From assembly GCA_019420545.1 (NCBI GenBank), contig JAHZGZ010000233.1, positions 1-8,722 of the forward strand: DNA of 8,722 nucleotides, in the 5' to 3' direction. The notes below the pieces were generated by a model. That model did not search any database. It was not told the origin of the DNA and saw nothing but the letters and a program-made list of their open reading frames with translations. The DNA comes from Bacteroidales bacterium. Its GTDB lineage: Bacteria > Bacteroidota > Bacteroidia > Bacteroidales > Muribaculaceae. Shown piece by piece: positions 1-7,822 of the stretch. Made by a program: the position numbers and the translations under genes. The number at the start of each line of letters is the position of its first letter. Within the stretch, counting starts at the first letter, position 1.

Positions 1-484
1 GAGGGCTTCGGGCGGAATATTTATGCCCTTTTGAGTTTTAGCGGACAGCAATAGTATAAAATGGAAAGAATAATCCCTTATCCGAGGAGGTCTCACGGAC
101 GCATGGGTGAAGATGAATCATTCGAAGTACCATGACGGAGCAAAACTTGCCGTGAGAAGTCAGCAGAAGTCATAGTACCTAAGGCACGTGTGCCTATGGG
201 GAAGGACTGAATCGGACAGTGCAATAGTAAATGACTGCTACCCTGCGAATCTTTTGTAATCAGATGTCCGAAAGGAACTCTCTATTCGCACGATAGGACG
301 GAATCCGACAATAGGATAGAAGTGATGTTATTCAAAGGGATGGCTGAAAACAACTTGCCACACATCGTGAGATGAGAAAGTCCGAAACCGCCGTATGCGG
401 AACCGCACGTACGATGGTGTGAGAGGCCGGTGAACACGAAAGTAGGAGATAACGCCTATGATTAGTGTTTACCTCCTACTCGAT
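1..484 (+). mobile_element. Group II intron, 3' portion (no reverse transcriptase ORF visible)
   Basis: This is the 3' part of a self-splicing group II retro-intron whose 5' end lies left of the window: no GUGYG-type 5' boundary is seen. Recognisable pieces are a domain III/IV-like block around 110-215, with TACCATGAC (125-133) facing GTCATAGTA and a small GGCA/TGCC hairpin at 183-194; domain V at 387-418; and domain VI up to the 3' boundary. The intron most likely ends at CGAT (481-484), which fits the usual 3' AY ending, and is followed by a run of T. Introns of this kind normally carry a reverse transcriptase/maturase of several hundred codons in domain IV. Here only about 170 bases separate the domain IV-like hairpin from domain V, and every frame is closed by stops. 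It is therefore an ORF-less or internally deleted copy that would need maturase in trans. The class is not certain. Identification of the 3' end is firm; assignment of the upstream domains is tentative. Confidence 0.8.
387..480 (+). ncRNA. Group II intron domains V and VI
   Basis: Domain V is the catalytic hairpin. Bases 387-399 (ACCGCCGTATGCG) fold onto 404-418, with the characteristic two-base bulge (408-409) between the lower and upper helices and a four-base GAAC cap. The catalytic triad reads CGC (389-391). Its last C faces A414, where a G would be expected, giving an A-C mismatch. Domain VI follows: GGTGAACAC (429-437) pairs with GTGTTTACC (465-473), and AGG (424-426) pairs with CCT (475-477). 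A471 occupies the position of the branch-point adenosine in the ACCTCCTACT context that resembles the 3' end of the Ll.LtrB intron. The structures were folded by eye and not by computation. Confidence 0.8.
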
Positions 485-653
485 TTTTTTTAACCAAATG
501 AGTGTTTGTCTGTTATTGTTAAGAAAGACAGAAGTCATGTTGGTAGTGGATTCAGGAAAATGGACTCAGGGAGTAATTATAAAATGTACTTTTGAGTGAC
601 GTGGTTAGGAGACGTCCCTTTATGTTTTACCATTGATAGGGAAAAAGCTACAA
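485..653. other. Spacer between the intron and the sulfatase 3' end
   Basis: This stretch would be the 3' exon side of the intron and is also the region just past the stop codon of the convergent sulfatase gene. It starts with a run of T (484-491). The only + strand reading frame of note is a 33-codon ORF at 498-599, which has no recognisable similarity and no promoter. I find no clear intrinsic terminator for the sulfatase transcript on the - strand; the best small stem, ACTC/GAGT near 573-583, is too weak. No gene is supported here. Confidence 0.5.
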
Positions 654-2195
654 TCAGTAGGGCAATGTCACCTTGAACATTGGATTATCCGTATGTTCCT
701 TTCTTATTATGTCAAAAAGCTCGCGTACAATCTCGGGATGCTCGGCGGCAATGTCTTTGTCCTCATGCAGGTCAGTTGCGAGATTGTAGAGACGTGGAAT
801 GCCTTTGACGACAATCAGTTTCCAGTCACCGCGGCGCACAGCTATCTGGTCGGTTTCATGGAACTCCCAGTATAGGTGTTCATGTCTTTGCTGTTTTGTA
901 TTGTCACCGAGCAGTGTCGGAGCTATTGACAGCCCATCGAAACAGTCACCTGGAAGCGAGCGGTTGGTATAGCGCTTGCGAAAATTTTTCACTCCGGCAA
1001 TGTCGCAAAATGTCGGCATTAGGTCATAGAAGGCAAATGGTAAATCACTTACTGTTCCTGCCTTAATGTGTCCCGGCCACCATGCAATAAACGGAATGCG
1101 TATTCCTCCCTCGTAGCATTGCCGTTTCAGCCCACGAAGTTTACCGTCGCGCCCGAAATATTCGGGATCAGCACCGCCTTCTTCATGAGGCCCATTGTCG
1201 GAAGTGAAGATTACTATTGTATTTTTGTCAAGCCCCTTTTCCTTAAGTTTCGCCATTATTTCTCCTACGTAAGCATCAAGTCGCGTTATCATTCCGGCGA
1301 ACTGAGCGTGGGTGTGTTCCACGGGATTATAGCGTGAGCTTTCTTGGCCGCCCCACGTTTTGTCAACGAAAAATTTTTTCTTGTAGCTCTCAAGTATGTC
1401 ATCGTCTGGCTGTGCCAGTTCGGCATGCGGCAGTGTGTAAGTGAAGAAACCGACAAACGGATGTTGTGTATCCTGCTTGTCTATCCATTCCAAAGCCTTG
1501 TCGTGAATAATCCGTGCGGAATATTGCGTACGCTTAAAATATTTGCGCCCGAACATCGGATATTTCATATTGTCTTCCATCACCTCGCGTACTACGGCAG
1601 TGTCACCAAGAGCACGCGAGAAACGGTTGAGGAAGTTTGGATAATACAGGTGTGCTTGGAACTGGCAGATATAACCGTAGAATTCGTCAACGCCACGCTT
1701 GTCGGGTGTTGATGCGGAGCCCTCATAGCCACCAGCCCACTTGCCAAAGACGCCGGTACGGTAGCCACGATCCTTGAGTATTTCGGGTAGAATCTTGTGG
1801 GCAGGGTCATATGGTTCCTGACCCACAACGGCAAAGTCCACGTTGTCGCCATATTTCATAGTGTTGTCATACGACCAGTATTCCTTGTTGCCACGTACAT
1901 GCGAGTGACCGGAATGTTGACCTGTCATAATCGTTGCACGCGACGGTGCCGATACCGGTGAGCCGGCATAAGCCTGCGTAAAACGTATTCCTTCCTCTGC
2001 CACTCGGTCGATGTTCGGAGTGGATATGAACGGCTGACCATAACATGCAAGGTCGCCATAACCCATGTCGTCACAAAGGATAAGCAATATGTTTGGACGC
2101 GAGGCGTCTTCTTTCTGCGCCTTTGCAGATTTTGCGGGAAGTAATACCGGTGCGCATACGAGTCCGGTAGTAGCCAAAATAAGTTTCTTGTTCAT
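654..2195 (-). CDS. Secreted Ser-type S1 family sulfatase
   Basis: This is a 513-residue arylsulfatase-like enzyme that hydrolyses sulfate esters, most likely on a glycan. A Sec signal peptide covers about residues 1-26, with probable cleavage after AKA, so the protein is periplasmic or exported. The sulfatase signature is SAPSRATIMTG (82-92). Ser82 is the residue to be converted to formylglycine and Arg86 is its partner; the serine form is matured by a radical-SAM anaerobic sulfatase-maturing enzyme, not present in this window. Other S1 landmarks are the metal ligands Asp42-Asp43 in CDDMGYGD and Asp333-Asn334 in TSDNG, Lys152 in GKWAGG (where many relatives have His after the Trp), His257 in PHAEL, and Lys357 ahead of YEGGIRIPFIAWWPG. 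The length is usual for the family and the C-terminal region is complete. The sulfatase subfamily and the position of the sulfate it removes cannot be read from motifs alone. It follows susD on the same strand, but a -7 element directly upstream suggests it can also be transcribed alone. Confidence 0.95.
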   Translation of the reverse strand: MNKKLILATTGLVCAPVLLPAKSAKAQKEDASRPNILLILCDDMGYGDLACYGQPFISTPNIDRVAEEGIRFTQAYAGSPVSAPSRATIMTGQHSGHSHVRGNKEYWSYDNTMKYGDNVDFAVVGQEPYDPAHKILPEILKDRGYRTGVFGKWAGGYEGSASTPDKRGVDEFYGYICQFQAHLYYPNFLNRFSRALGDTAVVREVMEDNMKYPMFGRKYFKRTQYSARIIHDKALEWIDKQDTQHPFVGFFTYTLPHAELAQPDDDILESYKKKFFVDKTWGGQESSRYNPVEHTHAQFAGMITRLDAYVGEIMAKLKEKGLDKNTIVIFTSDNGPHEEGGADPEYFGRDGKLRGLKRQCYEGGIRIPFIAWWPGHIKAGTVSDLPFAFYDLMPTFCDIAGVKNFRKRYTNRSLPGDCFDGLSIAPTLLGDNTKQQRHEHLYWEFHETDQIAVRRGDWKLIVVKGIPRLYNLATDLHEDKDIAAEHPEIVRELFDIIRKEHTDNPMFKVTLPY

Positions 2196-2215
2196 TGTTG
2201 TATATAGGTTGGTTG

Positions 2216-2223
2216 CAAAGTTA
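2216..2223 (-). promoter_or_regulatory. Bacteroidota -7 promoter element for the sulfatase
   Basis: Read on the - strand, the sequence is TAACTTTG followed by CA, an exact match to the TAnnTTTG consensus of the Bacteroidota primary sigma factor. A TTTG at the -33 position is not evident: the nearest candidate is TTTT about 14 bases upstream, closer than usual. The element ends 20 bases before the ATG at 2195, so the leader would be only about 10-15 nt. This would let the sulfatase be expressed apart from susCD. Confidence 0.55.
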
Positions 2224-2280
2224 CAGTATTATTAATTAAAACTGCCTGTTTTTGGTTGTTACTTATCATATGGTAGCAGA

Positions 2281-2318
2281 GCGAGGCTATGATACTTTTT
2301 ATGGTACCATAGCCTCGC
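2281..2318 (-). promoter_or_regulatory. 15-bp hairpin between susD and the sulfatase gene
   Basis: GCGAGGCTATGATAC (2281-2295) is complementary to 2304-2318, with an 8-base loop. The outer 11 bp are perfect. In the - strand transcript the only irregularity in the stem is one G-U pair. It begins 20 bases beyond the susD stop codon. There is no U-run on the 3' side in either direction, so it is not a canonical intrinsic terminator. A role as an mRNA 3'-end stabiliser, processing site or partial terminator separating susCD from the sulfatase is inferred from its position. Confidence 0.6.
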
Positions 2319-2338
2319 AAATATGTTTATATTAAATT

Positions 2339-4438
2339 TCATTTAGCCCCACCACTGTCGCTGAGTCCAAATAATTCGTTATAACCGGGGTTCTGAGTGA
2401 GTTGCGGGTTGAGTACGATCTGGTTTGTCGGCACCATCATCAGATAGTAAGTGTCAATCCAACCGCCATCGGTCAACGGACTCGGATAAGTATATATCCA
2501 TCCCGAGCCTACAGAATTCTGTTCGCCCGTGGCCTTGCCCGTGCGTTGTATCTCATCGTAGTCAACGAAGCTGCCAGAGTATGCGCTGTTCTTTGTCCCG
2601 TAAGGATTATCCTGAGCCTTTATCCACATTCCGCACGGTTGGCGGTTCACGTAGTAGGCAGCCTTCGCCCAGCGACGTACATCATAGAATGCGAATCCCT
2701 CACCGAACAGCTCAATCTGCCGCTCGCGGCGGATTTCCCACAATACGGGGTCAACCTCGTAGTTACCGAACTTTCCACCATTGCCAGTCCACCAGGGAGC
2801 ATTGCCTTTGTCGCGGTTAGGATCGAAGTCGGATGTTATATCTGCCACGGTCATATGGGCCACACCTGAACGGTCGCGCAGCTTGTTGATGGTTTTGTCT
2901 GCCACGCCTTGGTCGAAGCGTCCGAGCTCCCATGCGGACTCGGCATAGTTGAGCAGCACTTCCTCAATCTTGAAGATAGGTTTATCGGCCGTGCAGTATG
3001 CGCCCGATCCAGTGGAGAATTCCCACATGTCATAGTGTTTCCATGTGTAGTAGCCAGTGCGGCAACGCATATATGCCGTCGTTGAATTGTCGGTCAGGTT
3101 AGGACTGTTCTTAGTGAGAGCCGCACCCCAGTTCTGCCCCGGTACTTTCTTCATGCCAGTTCCACCGAACGAACCACCACGCAAACACTGTGTGTTAGCA
3201 CCAAGATAGTCCATATACGTACGGTATTTGGCAGCTTCTTCGGCTGTCACGGTATGACCTTCAACAACATCGCCTTCGCCCAAGTATTTCCATGTCTTGA
3301 ACGAGTTCACGCCATCGGCTGTACCGTCATTGGCTGCAACAACATAAGGTGGCTGTATGTTCTGGTACAGACGTGGGTCGCGATTGTCAAACGTATCCCA
3401 CATGTCCTTACCCTTGCCGCCCTTATATCCGGAGTTGGGATTGGCAATTGGCAGGCCGTTCTTCATAAGGAACATGTCAACGCTGTACTGTGGCACGTCT
3501 TCGAAGTGGGCTGCGATGTGCTCATAGTCGTTGAAGCGGTGCATCAGGATACCGTCGTAATACTGCTTGAAGAATATCACACCTGGAACATTGGTGAGAT
3601 CTTCCGTTGTCCACATTTCGCCATATCCGGCTGCCGGATAGCTCTCGGTACCATTGTATAATGTTGAATACTGATTCATCAAGTCTTGCGACACTTCAAG
3701 ACACTTAGACAAATATTGTTCGCAAGGCTCGTCAAGTCCGTGATATTTAGCCCATGTTCCCTCGCGTAAAAGGAAGCGTGAGAGTGCTGCTTTCACGGCA
3801 TTGGCTGTGATAGTATTGTCACCGTCCTCGAAATTGCCGATATTTTGGGCGGCATACTCCAAACACTCGATAATGTGCTGTGCCACTTCAGCGCGCGGAG
3901 TACGCGGACCATAGGTCTCCTCGCTCCCTTCATTGATAACCTTGTCTACCCAAGGTACGTCGCCGAAACGATCTATTAGTTCCATATACCACCATGCCTT
4001 GAAAAAATAGCCCACAGAACGCCAATGAGCGGCTTCCGTTTCATTAAGCACGCCATCGTCGAGATGGCTGAGCATGATGTTGATACGGCGGATTATGGAG
4101 AAGTCCCATCCACCGCCCGATGTTGTCTGTGTGATTGATTGATAGGCATAGGGGTTGCGGCTGTTATCGCGGCTTGTCACGAGTCCGCCATACCAGTCAC
4201 CGTAGAATGTCGAGCTCACCACTTGTCCATTAAGGTTGGTGCGTATCGTCGTGTTGGTGAACAGGTCGTAGCACGGATACATGAAAGCCTTGAAGTTGTT
4301 GTATTCCAGGAAGGCATTGGCCTCGGTAAGATCCGTCTTCGGGATTTTCTCAAGAAAATCGTCGTTGCAACTCGTCAGTGAGAGCGATGTAGCGGCAAGT
4401 GCGGCCGCGGCGAATATCTTTATGTCCATTGTATTCAT
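2339..4438 (-). CDS. susD: SusD/RagB family surface glycan-binding lipoprotein
   Basis: This is the outer-membrane lipoprotein that binds glycan at the cell surface and caps its SusC transporter. The signal peptide ends in the lipobox LTSC with Cys24 as the lipidated residue, followed by the acidic NDD sequence that resembles surface-export signals of Bacteroidota lipoproteins. The N-terminal SusD-like/TPR region runs to about residue 230 and includes the conserved block around 139-163 (FFKAWWYMELIDRFGDVPW). The C-terminal SusD/RagB domain includes QYSVDMFLMKNGLPI (317-331), NRDPRLY (352-358), a TPR helix at 488-509, RRERQIELFGEGFAFYDVRRW at 570-590 and the usual closing NPQLTQNPGY (677-686). 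At 699 residues it is longer than the roughly 500-600 of many family members; extra length seems to lie around 530-660. The mature protein has eight cysteines besides Cys24. Start: the ATG at 4438 lies 16 bases after susC; a second Met at codon 4 (4429) is an alternative. The symbol denotes the family, since this is not the starch-system protein itself. Confidence 0.95.
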   Translation of the reverse strand: MNTMDIKIFAAAALAATSLSLTSCNDDFLEKIPKTDLTEANAFLEYNNFKAFMYPCYDLFTNTTIRTNLNGQVVSSTFYGDWYGGLVTSRDNSRNPYAYQSITQTTSGGGWDFSIIRRINIMLSHLDDGVLNETEAAHWRSVGYFFKAWWYMELIDRFGDVPWVDKVINEGSEETYGPRTPRAEVAQHIIECLEYAAQNIGNFEDGDNTITANAVKAALSRFLLREGTWAKYHGLDEPCEQYLSKCLEVSQDLMNQYSTLYNGTESYPAAGYGEMWTTEDLTNVPGVIFFKQYYDGILMHRFNDYEHIAAHFEDVPQYSVDMFLMKNGLPIANPNSGYKGGKGKDMWDTFDNRDPRLYQNIQPPYVVAANDGTADGVNSFKTWKYLGEGDVVEGHTVTAEEAAKYRTYMDYLGANTQCLRGGSFGGTGMKKVPGQNWGAALTKNSPNLTDNSTTAYMRCRTGYYTWKHYDMWEFSTGSGAYCTADKPIFKIEEVLLNYAESAWELGRFDQGVADKTINKLRDRSGVAHMTVADITSDFDPNRDKGNAPWWTGNGGKFGNYEVDPVLWEIRRERQIELFGEGFAFYDVRRWAKAAYYVNRQPCGMWIKAQDNPYGTKNSAYSGSFVDYDEIQRTGKATGEQNSVGSGWIYTYPSPLTDGGWIDTYYLMMVPTNQIVLNPQLTQNPGYNELFGLSDSGGAK

Positions 4439-4454
4439 TATTTAAAGTATGTTT

Positions 4455-7400
4455 TTAGAATGTGATGTTTGCACCGATGGAAATTGTACGGTAATAGGGA
4501 TAGTCCCACACGATCGCGTTATTGGTGTTACCTTCTGGGTCGTATCCCTTCGGCAGATTAGATATTGTGCCGAGATTCTCAACGCTTACGTATATGCGGG
4601 CCGATTCCATGAGTACATGTTTCACCCAGTGTCGCGGCAATGTGTAGCCGAGTGTAATGTTCTTCACTCGTAGATAGGCGGCGTTCTGTAAATACTTGTC
4701 ACTCACGCGGGTGTTCGAACCTACGTTGTTGCCTTGGTCGTAGATACGGAACAGCTTGGCATTGGGATTCTTTGCCACCATGTAGTCGGAATTCTCTGGG
4801 TCGTAGCTCTTGGCTGTCCAATAGTCTGTTTGATTGGAGAACAATGGTTGGAACACAGCATCGGCAGAACCTGAACCGGCAAACGGGAAGATTGACGAAC
4901 CCGAGAGCCAGTAGTCACGTTTGCCTACGCCCTGCAGACGCACATCGAGACTGAACCCCTTGTAGGTTGCTCCGATGTTGGCTCCAAACTGGAAGCGTGC
5001 GCGGTTGTTGCCGATAATCTTACGGTCGCCAGGATCGCTCACGGTACCTGCACCACTGCTGATTACGCCATCGCCGTCGAAATCCTTGAACTTCTCGTCG
5101 CCCGGCTGAACCTTTACGCCTTGGATTGATGTTACACCTTCCTTCAGTGTCCATACGTCGCGCTTTGCATCGTCGAGCACGAAGTCATCGATAGTGTAAT
5201 ATCCGTCAGACACATAGCCCCATATTTCACCGAGCTTCTGGCCAACATAGTAGTCGCTGAGAAGTCCTGACTCATTGTTATATTTCTTAATTTTGGCTGT
5301 GTTGTCGTAGATATTGAAGCCGATGTTGTAGGCAAAGTCACCGATGTGGTCGCGCCATGTGAGGTTGAGTTCCCAACCGTTCGAGGTAAGGTCGGCCACG
5401 TTTTGAAGTGGAGCCGATGCGCCTACGACAGTCGGAATCTCTATGCCGGCGGCAAGCATACCGTTGGTGCGGCGGCGGTAAAGCTCGAATGTTAGTTGCA
5501 GACGGTTCTTGAAAGCTGTGAAGTCAGCACCGAGATTGATCGTCTTCACTGTCTCCCATGTAAAGCTACTGCTGACAAGACCCGGTGATGAGATGACATT
5601 CACCTTGTCATTCTTGTCGAGCCATACGGTGCTCGGACCTACCGACATTGTGGGCAGAAATTGGTAGGGATTGATATTCTGGTTGCCGATGGAACCATAG
5701 CTTGCACGGAGTTTGAGGTCATCGAGCCACGTGCGCGACCAATCCATGAACTTCTCCTGACCAAGACGCCAACCGATAGACACCGACGGGAAGAAACCAA
5801 AGCGGTCATTTTTCGGAAACTTTGATGAACCGTCGTAACGTCCGTTGAGTTCGAGAAGGTAGCGATCCATGAAGGCATAGTTCAGCCGTGCGAAGCCACT
5901 CCGGATAGAATATTCGGAATAGCCGTCGGTGATTGTCTTGTCGCCAGTTCCTCCTGCGAACGATGGCACGGAAGGTGTGGTCTGTCCTTTCACCTGTCCG
6001 TAGAAGCTCTTGTAATAATAACTTTCTTGGTTGAAGCCTGCCATTGCTTTGAACGAATGCTCACCCCAATGGTGCTCATAATTGGAGAATATGTTGAGGG
6101 CGTTGTAGCGCTTCTGCGTGTCCTGCATCTGGTAGTAGTCCTGTCCCTGCTCCACTGACCATTTGGCGGCAAGCTGCGTGTCGGCAAAGCGGAAGCGGTC
6201 AGAGTAGAAGTGCAAGTCGACATCCTTCTTATCAAAGGTGTATTCGGCTGTAATCGTCCAGTCTTTAAGAGGCTTTAAAATAGAGCGTGTGGAGACACGG
6301 GTCACAGCCGTGTTTTCATACGAAACAGGAGCGAGACGCAGCATGTTGCCCGGAGTCTGTGACGGCAGATCCTCGTCAATGCCGAGTATCGAACCAGGAA
6401 TATCGCCTTCGGGATAATAGCTCACGAGGCGTGTCGTGTAAAATCCCATCATGTTGCCAACAGCCTGCGGTCTTTTCTTGTCCGCATCGGTGTAAAGCAA
6501 GCTCGCTTCCTGCGTGAACCACTTGTTGACATCAGCCGATACGAATGCCGATATATTCTTGCGCGTGTATGTATCCTTGTTGGTATCGAGCGGTCCATTC
6601 TCATGGCTGTAGCCAGCCGACATGCGGAAGCGTATGCGGTCATTGCCACCTGACACAGACACATTGTGGTTGTTCATTGCACCGGTGGTGAGGATATTCT
6701 TATACATGTTTTTCTCACTTAGCCAGTACACGCGGCCGTCAGAGTCCTTAAGAATACCGTCACCGACAGTACTCAGAGAACTTGGATTCTGCTTGTACTG
6801 CTGCAGATAATCGCGCCATTTCTCTACGTCACCGTTACCGGCCCAATAAGAGTTAGTATAGCCTGCCTCCATATATGCATCGAGATATTCTGTGAGCGAT
6901 GATTGCTCAAGCACGTTGAGTGAACGTTCCCAACCCATGTTAAAATTATAGTTGAGGTTTATTTTCGACTTATCTTTCGGACGCTTTGTGGTAACGAGAA
7001 TCACGCCACCGGCTGCACGTGCTCCGTAGATAGCTGACGATGCGGCATCTTTCAATACGGACACGCTTTCAATGTCGTCAGGGTTCAGAAGGCTGATATC
7101 TCCTTCCACGTTATCTATCAGCACGAGCGGTGATCCACCATTGATTGATAGCGTACCGCGAATGTTGAATGACTTTGATTGACCAGGACCTGTGCCGCCG
7201 CCGATTGTTAAGCCGGGCATCGCCCCCTGCAATGCCGCGGCGGCATTGGTGACTGGGCGATCACCGAGTACGTCGGCCATCTTCACTTGTGACACCGACC
7301 CCGTGAGGTTCTCTTTCTTCTGTGTACCGAAACCTACGACGACCACTTCATCAAGAGTCTTATTGTCTTCGGTGAGTTCTACTTTTATTGGAGAACCATT

Positions 7401-7709
7401 CCATATAATTTCCTTTGGCATGAACCCTATGAATGAAATTACGAGACGGCTGCCTTTTTTTACGCCACTAAGGTTAAAGTTGCCGTCAATTCCTGTCACG
7501 GTGCCATTAGTAGTTCCCTTCACTACGATAGAAGCTCCCATGAGCGGTTCACCACTTGTGTCAACCACGACACCCTTGCATAAGGATGGTTGTTGTTGCA
7601 TTGTCAAGCCATTTGAGGAAGCATCGGCTCCCGACATACTTGCACTTGCTGGATAGGCAATAAGCGACATCATGAGCAATGCAACTTGAATTGTCTTGTT
7701 TTTCTTCAT
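4455..7709 (-). CDS. susC: SusC/RagA family TonB-dependent outer-membrane glycan transporter
   Basis: This is a 1084-residue outer-membrane beta-barrel that imports oligosaccharides captured by its SusD partner, powered by TonB-ExbBD. In order it has a Sec signal peptide (1-23, ASA cleavage); a carboxypeptidase-D regulatory-like beta-sandwich domain (about 45-115); a TonB-box region with the SusC signature DEVVVVGFGTQKK (120-132); a plug domain (about 135-243) with NIRGTLSINGGSPLVLIDNV (182-201) and SVLKDAASSAIYGARAAGG (217-235); and the barrel to a terminal Phe1084. Family landmarks in the barrel include RYDGSSKFPKNDRFGFFPS (624-642), IGNQNINPYQF and the acidic loop DFDGDGVISS (876-885) preceding GDRKIIGNN. 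There is no STN domain between signal peptide and sandwich domain, so direct signalling to an anti-sigma factor is unlikely. It is the first gene of the locus, 16 bases upstream of susD. Start: the ATG at 7709 immediately begins a MKKNK-type signal peptide. The symbol denotes the family; substrate is not predictable from sequence alone, although the downstream sulfatase points to a sulfated glycan. Confidence 0.97.
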   Translation of the reverse strand: MKKNKTIQVALLMMSLIAYPASASMSGADASSNGLTMQQQPSLCKGVVVDTSGEPLMGASIVVKGTTNGTVTGIDGNFNLSGVKKGSRLVISFIGFMPKEIIWNGSPIKVELTEDNKTLDEVVVVGFGTQKKENLTGSVSQVKMADVLGDRPVTNAAAALQGAMPGLTIGGGTGPGQSKSFNIRGTLSINGGSPLVLIDNVEGDISLLNPDDIESVSVLKDAASSAIYGARAAGGVILVTTKRPKDKSKINLNYNFNMGWERSLNVLEQSSLTEYLDAYMEAGYTNSYWAGNGDVEKWRDYLQQYKQNPSSLSTVGDGILKDSDGRVYWLSEKNMYKNILTTGAMNNHNVSVSGGNDRIRFRMSAGYSHENGPLDTNKDTYTRKNISAFVSADVNKWFTQEASLLYTDADKKRPQAVGNMMGFYTTRLVSYYPEGDIPGSILGIDEDLPSQTPGNMLRLAPVSYENTAVTRVSTRSILKPLKDWTITAEYTFDKKDVDLHFYSDRFRFADTQLAAKWSVEQGQDYYQMQDTQKRYNALNIFSNYEHHWGEHSFKAMAGFNQESYYYKSFYGQVKGQTTPSVPSFAGGTGDKTITDGYSEYSIRSGFARLNYAFMDRYLLELNGRYDGSSKFPKNDRFGFFPSVSIGWRLGQEKFMDWSRTWLDDLKLRASYGSIGNQNINPYQFLPTMSVGPSTVWLDKNDKVNVISSPGLVSSSFTWETVKTINLGADFTAFKNRLQLTFELYRRRTNGMLAAGIEIPTVVGASAPLQNVADLTSNGWELNLTWRDHIGDFAYNIGFNIYDNTAKIKKYNNESGLLSDYYVGQKLGEIWGYVSDGYYTIDDFVLDDAKRDVWTLKEGVTSIQGVKVQPGDEKFKDFDGDGVISSGAGTVSDPGDRKIIGNNRARFQFGANIGATYKGFSLDVRLQGVGKRDYWLSGSSIFPFAGSGSADAVFQPLFSNQTDYWTAKSYDPENSDYMVAKNPNAKLFRIYDQGNNVGSNTRVSDKYLQNAAYLRVKNITLGYTLPRHWVKHVLMESARIYVSVENLGTISNLPKGYDPEGNTNNAIVWDYPYYRTISIGANITF

Positions 7710-7822
7710 ATAGACAAACTTTTTGTAAATGAGGTTAAACTTTTAGGTTATCTTTGCTTATAAACAATAATATCCATGCATCTTTTGCGATCACAGAACA
7801 TATAATTGATATAAGCATAATG

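Noticed and set aside
498..599. 33-codon + strand ORF right after the intron, possibly exon 2 of an interrupted gene
   Set aside because: Its length is within chance, and no similarity or promoter is seen. Without the left exon there is nothing to join it to.
633..875. 80-codon + strand ORF overlapping the sulfatase 3' end
   Set aside because: Most of it is antisense to conserved sulfatase sequence, and there is no sign of a gene upstream.
2281..2318. Intrinsic terminator at the susD-sulfatase hairpin
   Set aside because: The hairpin is strong, but neither strand has a T-run after it, so I list it as a structured regulatory element.
2402..2869. 155-codon + strand ORF inside susD
   Set aside because: It lies entirely antisense to a well-supported susD gene and has no family features; it is a by-product of susD codon use.
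7192..7656. 154-codon + strand ORF antisense to the susC plug region
   Set aside because: The composition is the mirror of susC codons, with no promoter or recognisable domain, and susC is unambiguous here.
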